Below, piece by piece: positions 23,823 to 34,503 of a stretch of DNA of 64,000 nucleotides (position 1 is its first letter; each line of letters starts with the position of its first letter). Under the pieces are notes generated by a model that was given only the letters and a program-made list of their open reading frames with translations, was not told where the DNA came from and ran no database searches. This stretch comes from Nectonema munidae. Taxonomy: Eukaryota; Nematomorpha; Nectonematoida; Nectonematidae. The stretch spans positions 310,001-374,000 of the forward strand of contig JAUIRK010000922.1 in NCBI GenBank assembly GCA_030549495.1, written 5' to 3'. The translations under genes and the position numbers were made by a program.

Positions 23823-25394
23823 ATGACTGAAAGTTTTCCAAAAAAATCCAATCTAAGCTCGAGGATCTTTTCCCCCTCACTTTTAGCAGGTGTCTCTATT
23901 TTCCTTTTCACCACGATCACTTTCACTTTCATATGGATCCAAACAACGAGCACAACCACTTTGACTTATTTACCCTCTGCCTCCCTCCTCCACAACGTAA
24001 TTGATGGCGATATAGTCTTGAAAACTCACATTCAAGTATTCACATCACACGCAGCACAAGCTCAAGGTAAAGTTTTTTGTGAAGAAGTTAAAGGCTTCAT
24101 CGCATCCCGCATAAACACATCCCTTTATTCCTTCAGCATAAGTCTGATTGTACTACCAAATGCTACAAGTGATGACCCAGTCTCTTCCTTAATCTATGAA
24201 GTTAGCTCGGAGAATAAAGAGAACGGTGCTTTGATAAGCTTTAATCAAAGCAACTTTGTCATTCATCTTGAAAACAATACACTCTCTTTCTTCTACCCAT
24301 ACACGCACTTAGAAGACATTTACTTCATTTTCAAGAATATCTATATCCATCGAGATGAAGATGACAACGATCTAACAACACCACCACCACCAACAAAATC
24401 TCTTTGGCAGCGAAACATCGATCTACACTACACTTTTTTGTTTGCTGAAGGCGAGGATATGCGAAACTTTGAACTTCCTTCAGAAAAGCATTTATCCGAA
24501 CAGTTTGAGGAATTACAAAAGTATTGGCAAAGCTTATACAACTTTACCTTTTCCGTCCAAACCCTTTTATTCCCATTTTCCCCGCCTCCACAGCGATTCA
24601 TTGAGAATGAAATTTCTAAAAAGCCGTATTCTGTGTATTCGAAAGCAGAAATTGATATGCTTCAGGATTCGATTGAGACGCTGATCACTCGAAAGAGTTC
24701 AAATAATTTGAACTTCGTTGTTTTTTTACTCTCATCTGACACAAAAGTGTACAACTCTTCTTCTAATAGGGATTCCAGCGAAAATGCATACGCCATTGAT
24801 GATTGGGGTTGTGTGGTTTTAGTTAATCCTAATAATAATTCAAGCCATGAATCAAACTCAGAATACAGTGCAAGACGATTCAGTCTTCCATCTTTTTCCA
24901 CACTCTTCAACGTCAGTCGACAAGTCTTGATTCCAACTCCCTGCCATAATTTCGCTTCCTCTACTTATTCTGATGTACCCGAACATCTCGACTTGTACTG
25001 CGCTTTACAGAAACGAACTGTAACTAACCATAGATTGAGTTCCCACTACTTGAAATCTCTCTACTCCCTCGTCTTCAAGATTCGCAATATGGAGATTAAT
25101 CAGGATGTAGGTCAACACGTCCTTGACTCTATGCATCACATTAAAGAGATGTACAGAGATTGCGCTTCAGGAGATTTAAAACTGTGTGTGTCTGCATCTG
25201 AATTAGCTCATTTCCACTCCAGTCAAGCTCTCTTTCATCCATCCCTGATGTCTTTATTGTATTTTCCTGAGGATCAGAAATACGGAATATATGTCCCCTT
25301 ATTTTTGCCAATCGGCATAAGCTTGGCAAAGTTTTTGTACGAAATTTTAATCTATTTTACAAAGTCTAAGCGAACAAAGTCTAAATCACAATGA
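23823..25394 (+). CDS. PIGS: GPI transamidase subunit PIG-S
   Basis: This uninterrupted 523-residue frame is close to the usual PIG-S length of about 550. PIG-S is a subunit of the ER-membrane GPI transamidase, which cuts C-terminal signals from precursor proteins and attaches glycosylphosphatidylinositol. I see a short cytoplasmic N-terminus, a membrane segment at residues 18-42 (SLLAGVSIFLFTTITFTFIW) and a long luminal domain with many N-x-S/T sites. The diagnostic C-terminal LLYFPEDQKYGIYVPLFLP follows (human: LLYFPDDQKFAIYIPLFLP). It leads into the second membrane segment and a basic tail ending KSKSQ, which fits a KxKxx ER-retrieval signal. The ATG at 23823 is chosen because upstream codons in frame lack ATG. 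The coding region has no introns, unusual here, so retroposition is possible, but the frame is intact. Confidence 0.93.
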   Translation: MTESFPKKSNLSSRIFSPSLLAGVSIFLFTTITFTFIWIQTTSTTTLTYLPSASLLHNVIDGDIVLKTHIQVFTSHAAQAQGKVFCEEVKGFIASRINTSLYSFSISLIVLPNATSDDPVSSLIYEVSSENKENGALISFNQSNFVIHLENNTLSFFYPYTHLEDIYFIFKNIYIHRDEDDNDLTTPPPPTKSLWQRNIDLHYTFLFAEGEDMRNFELPSEKHLSEQFEELQKYWQSLYNFTFSVQTLLFPFSPPPQRFIENEISKKPYSVYSKAEIDMLQDSIETLITRKSSNNLNFVVFLLSSDTKVYNSSSNRDSSENAYAIDDWGCVVLVNPNNNSSHESNSEYSARRFSLPSFSTLFNVSRQVLIPTPCHNFASSTYSDVPEHLDLYCALQKRTVTNHRLSSHYLKSLYSLVFKIRNMEINQDVGQHVLDSMHHIKEMYRDCASGDLKLCVSASELAHFHSSQALFHPSLMSLLYFPEDQKYGIYVPLFLPIGISLAKFLYEILIYFTKSKRTKSKSQ

Positions 25395-25601
25395 ACATTT
25401 TAAAATTTTTTATTGATGAGTCCTTCCCTTTGTAAAAAACCGTAAGCATTATCTCAATTCTTAACACGAATTAATCATTCATTGAATCGAGTGAGGAACA
25501 ACTTGTCATTTCAAAATAATTTGAAACGCCAAACAATTGATTGTGAATCTTTTGATCTTATTTAATTTTATGGAAATAGATTAATATCTAATATACAATG
25601 A

Positions 25602-25607
25602 AATAAA
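25602..25607 (+). promoter_or_regulatory. Candidate polyadenylation signal for PIG-S
   Basis: AATAAA lies about 208 bases after the PIG-S stop codon. In DNA this AT-rich such hexamers occur by chance, so position is the only support. Confidence 0.4.
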
Positions 25608-25639
25608 TTCACCATGTAAGAACTTTTTGCTATGTATTG

Positions 25640-25800
25640 TATTAATAATAATTCACTCAAAACATCCTTGCCAGTGTCAAGATGATTTTATGAGGAAGAC
25701 CACTTTTGAAGAACGATTGGTTACAAAATAAGGAATTCAGCACAATGATTTAATAAAACCTAAGATCATCGAGAGGATTCTCTTCAATTGCATAAATTTT
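25640..25800 (+). repeat. Fragment of satellite-carrying TTAA element
   Basis: GATTGGTTACAAAATAAGG and CCTAAGATCATCGAGAGGAT match 38400-38480 of the element at 36.6-39.7 kb (GATTGGTTGACAAATATTC and TCTAAGATCATCAAGAAGAT). Confidence 0.5.
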
Positions 25801-26149
25801 TACTTTACATTTAAGTACCGTAAAATCGTATCAGAAAATAAAACTCGATATTTATAAAACGTATCAAAATTTAAAAAAAACTTTGAAGCAAAAAACGTAA
25901 TGGAACATGAGGAAAAAGATTCTTTCGAGGTTATTTACCTTGAAATTAAAAGTTTTAAATATTCTTTAGTTTACTAATTTACTCGTTTAGAGCACTTTAT
26001 TTGATTTAACATAGTTTGTTAAGCAAAATTCAAAAAATATCAAATTTTATATTTAATGAAATAAAAATTTCATATAAAATTGAGAAATTTTGAAAAGTTT
26101 ATTAAAAATTCAATTATTACATCGTAATAAAAAGAGCGCTCTCAACTAT

Positions 26150-27400
26150 TTTGTCCTTTAGCCTCAGAAAAAGTTCTTTCAACTTCAACACTCACTTGAG
26201 TAATACAAGAAATGATAAAACTATTTATATATTTGGAAACCTGATATTCTTAAAGAGTTTTAATGAAGAACACCGTGATACATCACCTTTTGATACCGAC
26301 AACACCCATCTTGTAAAGGAATCCCGCACTCACGTCCTACACAATGACCTCACATTCCATGACCAAACCCTTTACAAACAAATTAAAGGCTTGCCCATGG
26401 GATGTAAACTTTCATCTATTTTATCCAATATTTACTTAACTCCTTAGAAATAAAACTCTCCTAGCACCCTAATTTCCCCCATGAAACCTGCACAGATATG
26501 TCGACGACATTTTTTTCTATGGAACACCTCTAATACCCTTAACGAATTTTTAGAATTCGCAAAAACCATGATCCACATATTAAGTTCACCAAGGAAACAG
26601 AAGTTAATTACTTATACATCCAGATCCAAATAGTAAACAATCCTTTAATTTCTTCACTTCACATAAAACCAACCAAACAACTCTGCCCACTCTATCATCA
26701 AAAAAGCCACCTACCTCGGCCATATCCCAAGAATATACAAAATCAACAATACCAAAGTCTTATTGCATAGGGATATTGAAAAGCTTAATTCAATTTTTCT
26801 CCAAAAAGGATACTCCCCCCATATCTTGATAAATGGTACTCCGAATTCTAAGCCTCCCTTACCCTATCTGTTCCATAAAATATCTATTCCTCAATGAAGT
26901 ATATTTTTCTTCTACTCGTACTCCTCTAATACTACCTCCTATTCATAACGCCCTACGCAAAAAATACAAATGATCATCAAGAAACATAATCACCCTAACA
27001 CCTCAGGGATGCCAAACTTAAAAGTGCTGAGAAGGAAATAAGCTGCCATACCTTATAATCCATAAAGATACACGAAGTAGACAAGCCCTCCATGGAAGTA
27101 ATTAATTACGCCTCAAGCTACCTCCACGAGAACACAAAGAAGAATATTGCATCACGACACTAAAGCCGTATATCAACAGGCACCACAGACCAACCAATAA
27201 CCCACAATTAACACCTCTAACACAACCCAAACCCACCTTCTTCATTCAAACACTCTCTATACTATTAACTTTTACAACTGAAGAAGGTCGCAAAGACCGT
27301 AATATTTTGTATTTCTATCCTTCATCTATTTATTTATACCTTTTTACAGAGTTATATCTAAATTTTAATAAAGTCGTGTATAATTTTTGTTACACCTATC
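26150..27400 (+). mobile_element. Penelope-like element, reverse transcriptase part, broken
   Basis: The coding remnant has FHDQTLYKQIKGLPMG for the motif before the catalytic core and YVDDIFF for the catalytic motif. A stretch like FTKETEVNYLYIQIQI and a KPT stretch follow, in the order of Penelope-like RTs, which relate to telomerase rather than to LTR elements. Near the 3' end, GAAGAAGGTCGCAAAGACCG at 27281 can form a small GGTC/GACC hairpin of the kind often seen at Penelope-element ends. The element is clearly broken in several places and old. No GIY-YIG domain is recognised in this copy. Confidence 0.75.
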
Positions 27401-28139
27401 TTATGATATTCAATATGGATTATGTATATTACATGATTGTACAATAAATTGATGTAAGTGGAACAAAAAAAATAAATCAAAGCTTCGATAAATAACGTAC
27501 CAAGATCGAAGTTGTACCAAACTTGGATATTTATAAGAAATAAGATTTTTTCGTACGTAACTGGGAACCGTAAATTTTACAAAAAAAACAATCGAGTGGT
27601 AATAAAATTTCGAAACGTAACGTACCCTAAACCACCAGTTTTTGCTAGTTGTCTTTGAAGAAGAATTATCTGCAAAATATATTACATTTTTGTCTTGAAT
27701 TTTGTTTAACAGTCATTTCATCAATATCAGGTTTAGAAAAGCTCTTCTTTCATTTGCAGCTTCAATTATTCATTTGATAAAAAAGATGTATACAAATTAA
27801 TTATAACAAACAGATAGATATAAAAATTAGTTAAAAATGAGAAAGATGTAGCCCTAAAAAGGGATTCGGTATTTTAAGTTATGACTGAAAAAAATCAATC
27901 TAAAAAGTATTACCTTTGCATACACGCCAGCATTTGATAAACAAAAATCGGGAGAAGAAAGCATCAAGCAAAAAAGGCGTTATCACTTTTAGGAAAAATT
28001 CCAAGTTCATTTAATTTATACTTTTAAAGCTTATCAAAACATGTTGATTATAATTTCATTTAAAAAAAGAACTAAAAACTCTTGATAGGTTCCCATTTGC
28101 CGTGCTTCTAGATATTGATCTTTGAAGCAACAATCCGAC
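27401..28139. other. No recognised gene
   Basis: The stretch is AT-rich. AGCCCTAAAAAGGGATTCGG near 27851 resembles AGCCCTTAAAAGGGCTTTGG at 32026, so a short dispersed repeat with a small palindrome may be present. Confidence 0.4.
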
Positions 28140-28244
28140 ATAACCCTTTCGTGACAAGTGTATCATATATGATACATAAACAATTTTACCTTTGTCTGCT
28201 TTTTAACAAATATCGTCTTGCTTTTCTGGTAATGAAAGTGTTCC
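28140..28244 (+). repeat. TTAA-ended palindrome MITE, shortened
   Basis: ATAACCCTTTCGTGACAAGT starts at 28140 (TTAA changed to ATAA). The perfect palindrome GTATCATATATGATAC lies at 28160-28175, centred 27.5 bases from the element's first base. TTGTCTGCTTTTT and ATATCGTCTTGCTTT follow, and the right end AATGAAAGTG is degenerate. Confidence 0.65.
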
Positions 28245-29049
28245 TTGTTACCCACTCTAATATCGGTATAAACACTTGTTATATGACTCTGTTAAGATTT
28301 TATCTTAAATTAGTCCAGAAGTTTTTAAGACCTTGTAAATCACATTTAATCTCTCAAAGAATACATTACTATGTGGTAAAAGTAAAATATGTTTAAGCAG
28401 TCCCGTCAATATACAACTTCAGTCTCGGCTTCTAAATATATTGACATTATGAAAGCTTAAGTATCCTGTGCCGAATGATCCCTTAACTATAAAATGGACT
28501 CTAGTTCTGTGACTATTGGTCATCTATGTGCTCACATGAATTTTAACTTGGAAATAATATTTTTTAAATTCGTTAAGTAAATATTAATGCGGAGAAGGTG
28601 AAAAATCGGAAGTCTCTAGGCCAAAACGAGAGTGGTGCAATGTATTAAAAAACAAGAAAATTTAGCGTACAATTTCTTAGAGATAAATGAATTTATTTTA
28701 TACAATTAAAAAAATATTGAAAACAATAAGAAAAATTCAGCCTGGTAGGCTTTTAAAATTAAAGCTTTAAAAAGTTCTTACTGAAAATAAAAGATCAAGT
28801 AAGCCTTTCTTGTGATTTTTGTAGTGTTGACTAGACCTCGTTTGTATCATGAAGGTTTCTGAGTCGAATACAAGAATTTCAAACATCATTGCACATATTT
28901 AGATATAAGCGGTGCAGGTTGTATCCTTTAGAGTTTAGATGAATAAACTCCACGCTTTGTAACTTTCTTTTGGTAGTGAGTTGAAGACAGCATGTATTTA
29001 AAGTTGAATTTAGTCTTGCGTACGAATCGTCCAATTTAAGATTGCCAAC
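28245..29049. other. No recognised gene
   Basis: AT-rich sequence without a supported exon or repeat end. Confidence 0.35.
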
Positions 29050-29165
29050 ATGTGGTTTACGTCTGAAAATTGTCTCAAAAATTTCTCATTTAAATTTTAA
29101 ATAAAATATAAGTTTTTATATCAAATCGATTATACTCGTTTCATAAGGACAGCGTGAAAATGGTT
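29050..29165 (+). repeat. One unit of the 140 bp satellite-like repeat
   Basis: GTTTACGTCTGAAAATTGTC, TCATTTAAATTTTAAATAAA and CAAATCGATTATACTCGTTT match array units at 12.8-13.1 and 37.0-37.5 kb. Confidence 0.55.
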
Positions 29166-29214
29166 AAAAGTATCATTCAAATTTGCCTTTTACACGTTTG
29201 AAAATTAGATTCTT

Positions 29215-29346
29215 GTACCTCTCAGCGTTACGATTGAAGATCAGGGGTACAATCACCAATGCTCCCGACTCTCATAAACAAATTCACAAAAATTGCGATT
29301 AACAATCTCGCGCACAATGCGATGATATCCAACCAACCAACCAACC
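29215..29346 (+). repeat. tRNA-like SINE, copy 2
   Basis: The copy begins GTACCTCTCAGCG like copy 1 and shares AAAATTGCGATTAACAATCT with its core. It ends in a run of AACC units. It sits 40 bases before the splice acceptor of the next exon. Confidence 0.65.
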
Positions 29347-29386
29347 ATATTTAAAACTGTCAATGAATTTTTTTTTATCTTTTTAG

Positions 29387-29582
29387 TAAAAATTTAGAAA
29401 AATGGTGGAAGGAGAATTCCAAGAAGTACGTTCATTTTCCTGAACACAGGGCTACGCTGATGAAAGCAATGTGTGCCGAAGTGGTAAAATCCAAGCTCAT
29501 AGTTTTTAAGTCCCAGCGTGACAATAAGATTGTCGTTTACTGGACTACGTCACGAAGGGATGATGTAAAATTCTACCTCTAA
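29387..29582 (+). CDS. Terminal coding exon of an unidentified gene
   Basis: A clean acceptor (TTTTTTTATCTTTTTAG, AG at 29385-29386) opens a 64-codon frame beginning KNLEKWWKENSKKYVHFPEH. It continues with LMKAMCAEVVKSKLIVFKSQ and VVYWTTSRRDDVKFYL, then TAA at 29580-29582. GC content and codon use are clearly higher and more protein-like than the flanks, and the peptide is charged and non-repetitive. I do not recognise the family. Upstream exons are not found between PIG-S and this point. It ends tail to tail with a minus-strand frame, overlapping by three bases. A 55-base piece recurs at 30836-30888. Confidence 0.5.
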
Positions 29583-29809
29583 TCATCATAGTATTCATCA
29601 TCATCGTTGTAACGCTTCTCCTTCGACTTGCAAACTTTCTCTAAAAGATAAAAATAAACTTCCTGTTTGCTTTGTAACGTTGTGTTGCCAGACCGATGTT
29701 CATACCTGTCATCAATACTGCACAGCTCCCTAGCGTGGACACATTTTCTTCTTTCTATTGGAGGCAGGCTTTTCTCTTGAAGCAAATTCGTTTGTTTACT
29801 CACGTAACC
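29579..29809 (-). CDS. Possible terminal coding exon of an unidentified gene, convergent
   Basis: On the minus strand an acceptor-like TGCTTCTGTGTCGCGTAG precedes a 76-codon open frame. It begins GYVSKQTNLLQEKSLPPIER, continues ELCSIDDRYEHRSGN and SKQEVYFYLLEKVCKSKEK, and ends in an acidic YNDDDEYYDD before TAG. There is no ATG, so it would need an upstream exon; MRILMKERDWQQFLGR at 29904-29857 is a candidate, but its splice phase does not fit this acceptor. The family is unknown. The acidic tail and even codon use favour a real exon, with moderate doubt. Confidence 0.35.
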   Translation of the reverse strand, partial: GYVSKQTNLLQEKSLPPIERRKCVHARELCSIDDRYEHRSGNTTLQSKQEVYFYLLEKVCKSKEKRYNDDDEYYDD

Positions 29810-30835
29810 CTACGCGACACAGAAGCAAAATTACGAGGATAAAAGCAATCCCCAGCTAAGACACTCACACTTTCTTCCAAGGAATTGCTGCCAGTCACGC
29901 TCTTTCATCAAGATGCGCATATCAAATCAACTGGTAAAATCTTCAATTTATATCAAACTTATTTCATTCCTCCTAAAGTTGCTTCATTTTTTCGTACACC
30001 CATTGCTTTTTTAACTAAAAACATCCAGCTTCTAAGACACACTTTATTCGGATAAAATTTTTTCCCATAATCCCCCCAATTTTCATAGTACTTTTCAAAA
30101 TTTCCACTAATTTGTTTAAAATTCGTTTTATTTGAAAGTTTTATACATGAAAAATGAAAGGAAATCCATCTTGAATTTTGAAAATTTTATCTTTTAAATT
30201 GTTACCTTTTAAAAATCGTATCAAATTTTTCTTTTTTATTCCCATGTAATCGCAGAAATTCTGGCAGAAATTTTAAAATTTTTACTAATCTAATATTTTG
30301 AACAAATTTTAATTAAGTTTTAAAAAATCCTATACAAAATTTTGAAAATTACCACATATTTCTGGTAACTTAACGCCATTCTTTTCTAAGTTGCGTTGTT
30401 CTTCATGTGAAACTTACATGAAAATAGGAATAACATCTCGAAAAAATAAATATTATATAGACACGCTTTTACTATACTTCTTGAATGAAGTGTTTTGGAC
30501 TGAAGGACAAGAAACCGAAAGGAATTATTTCACAAAAAATGCCTATATCTATTTAAAAAAAAGTTTAAGAATATATGGGAAAGTTTATCAGTAAAACGTT
30601 TAGTATATTACCAAATCTTGGTTTCTAGAGTTTTAGCGGACGTATTCCCAATATCATCTATTCTTGTAAGAATCCGTTTAAAATTAAAATTTGTTATTTC
30701 ATAAGTTTTAATTAAAGTACTTATTTCTTTAATAACCTATTGTTTTGATCTTGAAGAAATGTTCCTTTATAATATTTACAAGTAATGATCTTAAATTTCG
30801 TTGTTGTATCATCCTGGACCAAAATTTATAAACTG

Positions 30836-30888
30836 CCGAAGTAGTAAAATCCAAGCTCATAGTTTAAGTCCCAGCGTGACAATAAGTA
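30836..30888 (+). repeat. Duplicate of part of the exon at 29387-29582
   Basis: TGCCGAAGTAGTAAAATCC, then AAGCTCATAG and AAGTCCCAGCGTGACAATAA repeat 29471-29527 almost exactly, with a two-base loss that shifts frame. It is too short to be functional and marks a local duplication of coding sequence. Confidence 0.8.
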
Positions 30889-30919
30889 TGAAGTATGCCT
30901 CATTTAAATTGTATACTTT

Positions 30920-31149
30920 TTAGTTCCTCCTTTGCATTTTTCTCATTGCCTCCGACAACTGCTCTAATTCAGCCGAAGAAGGTAAAATATCCATTTCATT
31001 CCTAATTTTATCTAAATCTTATGCATTTTACTCAAAAAACGTTGATATAAATTCATACAGCTATTATCGGCATTCCTCTTTATCACTATTTTTTGCTTTG
31101 TTGAACACACGTTTGGACCTTTTTGTATCGGGCAACTCCACGCAAACAA
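30920..31149 (-). CDS. Two candidate terminal exons of an unidentified gene
   Basis: The last exon (31011-30920) reads KIRNEMDILPSSAELEQLSE then AMRKMQRRN and stop, following an acceptor TAAGATTTAG. The exon before it starts at 31149 after AAATTTAAATGTTAG. Two frames could be used: VELPDTKRSKRVFNKAKN with a GTGATA donor, or LFAWSCPIQKGPNVC with a GTATGA donor at 31058-31057. Both give phase 1, which fits the last exon. The first is more protein-like. I do not recognise the product. Further upstream exons are not found. Confidence 0.4.
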
Positions 31150-34027
31150 CTAACATTTAAATTTGATAGTTAAAATTTTAATAAAATGATTTTTGAAAAG
31201 TCCAAACATTATTTTCCTTAAGGCGAAAGACTTTTTATATCTCTTATATCGAGTAGTGGGATTTAAATTTTTTTGTCAGCCGGTTCTGTTAGAAAAAAGT
31301 CAAATTTGTCAGCAAATAAACTAATCAATTTTGATTATTTCCCAATTTAAAATTTTTTTGAATGTTTTGATTGGCTTTTCAAATTTCAATCAAATTTATT
31401 ATAATTTACAATTTTCAAACTTCTAGTGCCTTTTAACTTCTAACAGATATAATATAAGATTGATCGATGAATTTTTGCCAAAATTTTTTTAACGAAAGTT
31501 AACTACTTATTATTTGCGCTTTCTAATTATAGTAATGGCGCTTCTAGTTATATTAACTATATTTTTTTATTTTGAACTAATTATGGTAGCGCTATTAGTT
31601 TAATTATAACTCAATGAATGGTACAATTCATTTTATTAGTATGCAGCTAAAATTCAGGTACAATAAAACTGGGATATTTAAATGATCACGATACTGTTTA
31701 TGACAAATTTTTGTAATTCTCGAGAATAAAAAAATTTCTTAGAGTGTTTCTTATTGCATATTTTTTACTGAACGTTATAGAGCAAAATTTACTTTTATAT
31801 TATATTCTAATTTTTTCAACATTCACTAGTTTCATTCTTTAATATGATCAACTTGAAATTAATTCAAAGAGTATAAGTAAACACAAAAAGATACAAAATG
31901 CATCACCAACTAAATACGATTGAAAAATTGTTTCAAAAACAAAATAAGAGATAATTTTATTGTTAGATTTTTTTTATCAATTTTCATGTAGTAATAAAAT
32001 CAATAAAATGAAATGAGTAAAATATAGCCCTTAAAAGGGCTTTGGTTTGAATATGAGCAAAGAATCAAATGATTTCAGATTGCCATCTCTTTAACTTTAA
32101 GCAAAATCTACTTCTAAGTATTCCTAGAAATAAATAAAAATATTTATATATTTTTGAAATATCAGACATAAGGTTCAATATTATCAATGAATTTTGGAAA
32201 GTATGAAATTTAAAGAATAAACTTATCAAATTTTTTCCTAATCACCCTGCTGCTTCAAGATTCCTTATGGAAACTGAATTTTTCAATTAAGAAATGTATA
32301 GGCTAGATATACAATGATAAGATAACAGCCTAATTCATCAGAATTTTTTTTAGAGTTTAAATAGAAATAACACATGACTAATTATTATAAATGACAAAAC
32401 AAACAAAAATTACTTGGTCAATTATTACTAAGGTTAATTTATAAAAAACCGAAAACTAAAATCATTTTCTAAAAATCTAAAAATAAATTTTGGTTCTGAT
32501 AGTAGAGTGGTTTTATAATTGTCTTGGAAATTGTTACAAATTAAAGGTGGACATTTGTCAAAATGTAACAATATAAAAATCTACAAAATAATTTAAGGTA
32601 TTTTAAGGAAGTAGTTTATAATGAAAATAAGAATATAAATTCATGAGGTTATTTATTGAGAAAAATTTATTAAAACACATATTTTGATTTTTTTGATAAT
32701 TTTTTTCTTCAGTGAACATAAGCGTAATCCAATATATTTTTTGTGGCATAGAACAAACTAACAATAGTGCTACTAAACAATAATAAAAATAATATTTATC
32801 TTTAAAAATAAAAAAGAAAATAAAATTTCGGCAACTATTTTTAATCGTATACATTATGAACTAACTTAAATTTTTTACGAATAATCCAAAAGTTATAAGC
32901 AATATAAAAACGAAGATTAATTTATAAAAAAACGGAAAACTAAGACTATTTTATAAAAATCTAAAAATAAATTTTGGTTCTGATAGTAGAGTGGTTTTAT
33001 AATTGTCTTGGAAATTGTTACAAATTAAAGGTGAAAATTTGTCAAAATTTAACAAGCTTTAGTTTAAAATTGCCAAATATAAAAAATATGCATCCCTCAT
33101 CTACTAATTAAATGGTAATGAAGCCCATGGAATATAAAAACAATAAAAGGTATTTCTTAAGTACTTGTGATATAAGTAATGTATTCTGAAAGCCCATAAA
33201 AAATGCTTTAATTTGGTATATCGCATGATGCATTTTGTTGAGAAATGTGAAAGTTATAAGCGTTTTAATATTTGACTAAGATTTAAGCTAGGAACACTAC
33301 AAATAAACTAAGCGTACACTAGCCCGATAAAATAAACCACACACGCGTGCCAAAGATGTGGTGTAGCGTATGCGAGATAAGAATTCACTGTGCTCACAAA
33401 CGCGAAATGCAACATGTGTTAATCTTTCTTCGCATAATTATTCTCTAAAATCAATCAATAATGTGATTTATTCTTCGCACACTGTCGGTATAAATATAAC
33501 GAATGCCCTTCGTTAAAAATTAGAAAGGTTGTATCTAAACTAAATAAAAGTAGACTACGATTATCAAACAAAACTCGTACATTTAATCGACATTTTTCAC
33601 TTGAAAAATAATTTAAAATTTATTAGAAAAACATTATACTGACCTATAACTCTCCACCTTTTATTTGTAACGGGTGTGTAATACAATGTTTATCCTTCTC
33701 TCCATAAAAAATTAAGCATTTTCAAAACAATAAAAATAAATTAATAAATAAAAATTGAACCTAGTAAAAAAATTTCACCTGAATTGATAAGTTATTTGAA
33801 CTTGAAATACTGTGTATATTAGTTGTTAAAATGAGATGAAGCAACAAATTATGAAATGCATCTGTGGGATCTTTCATTGCGCGTTCTTTGTTTCTTTTCC
33901 AATCAATTTGATTTATTTTTAACGAGGCAATTTTGTGTGGTCAGTGTTTGGGGCTGATTACGAGAAAATGTATGTAGGCAACGAAATGCCAATTCTCAAA
34001 TTGCTCATTTTTGACATTGTCTTTTAG
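31150..34027. other. AT-rich stretch with a direct repeat, no recognised gene
   Basis: A direct repeat of about 140 bp lies at 32431-32571 and 32915-33053 (both contain GATAGTAGAGTGGTTTTATA and TTGTCTTGGAAATTGTTAC). The 340 bases between them hold no recognisable domain. Before the ubiquitin-like exon there is a donor-like GTATGT at 33978, but the join it would make has no start codon in frame. Confidence 0.5.
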
Positions 34028-34503
34028 TAACAATTGAAGTAAGAAAGCTGGATGGTACTAAAACCGAATTAAGCGTGGATCCAAAGGATACGATTCAAAA
34101 TGTAAAAGAAAAGCTCTCCAGGAAAGTAAAAACTACTGCTGACCATCAAAGACTATTTTTTAACTTCCGTGAACTCAAAAATAACGAAACAGTTCAATCC
34201 TATAACATTACTAAAAATTCAGTGATTCAGTTAGTTCCTGCAATAACAAGAATAGAAGAGGTTGAAATTACTGGAGATATAAAAGTTGGCGAGCTCAAGA
34301 ACATAATTAAAGAACAACTGGAGTTTGAATACAACAACATGACTTTGTTTTTCGAAGGAAAAAGAGTGGAAGATAATTTGATTTCAGATTACAATATCAC
34401 CAATAACTCAACAATAATTTTAGGTTATATGGGAAATAATATAAAAGTTCAGATATCAATGGTTTCCATTTTAACATTTTTTATACTAAAAAGACAACTT
34501 TAA
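34028..34503 (+). CDS. Exon encoding two ubiquitin-like domains
   Basis: After a splice acceptor (AG at 34026-34027) the frame reads TIEVRKLDGTKTELSVDPKD and TIQNVKEKL, then LFFNFRELKNNETVQSYNI. This is a ubiquitin fold in the usual order: strands 1-2, helix, then the RLxFxxxxLxDxxxLxxYxI segment. A second, more diverged copy follows: VEITGDIKVGELKNIIKEQL, LFFEGKRVEDNLISDYNI and STIILGYMG. Neither copy ends in the GG needed for conjugation, so this looks like a ubiquitin-domain protein rather than a modifier. The frame runs to a stop at 34501, but the last 20 residues may be intron, since GTTATA and similar donors lie near 34423. The first exon is not identified. Confidence 0.7.

Noticed and set aside
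32431-33053. Solo or paired long terminal repeats
   Set aside because: No primer-binding site, polypurine tract, TG/CA ends or target duplication can be seen.
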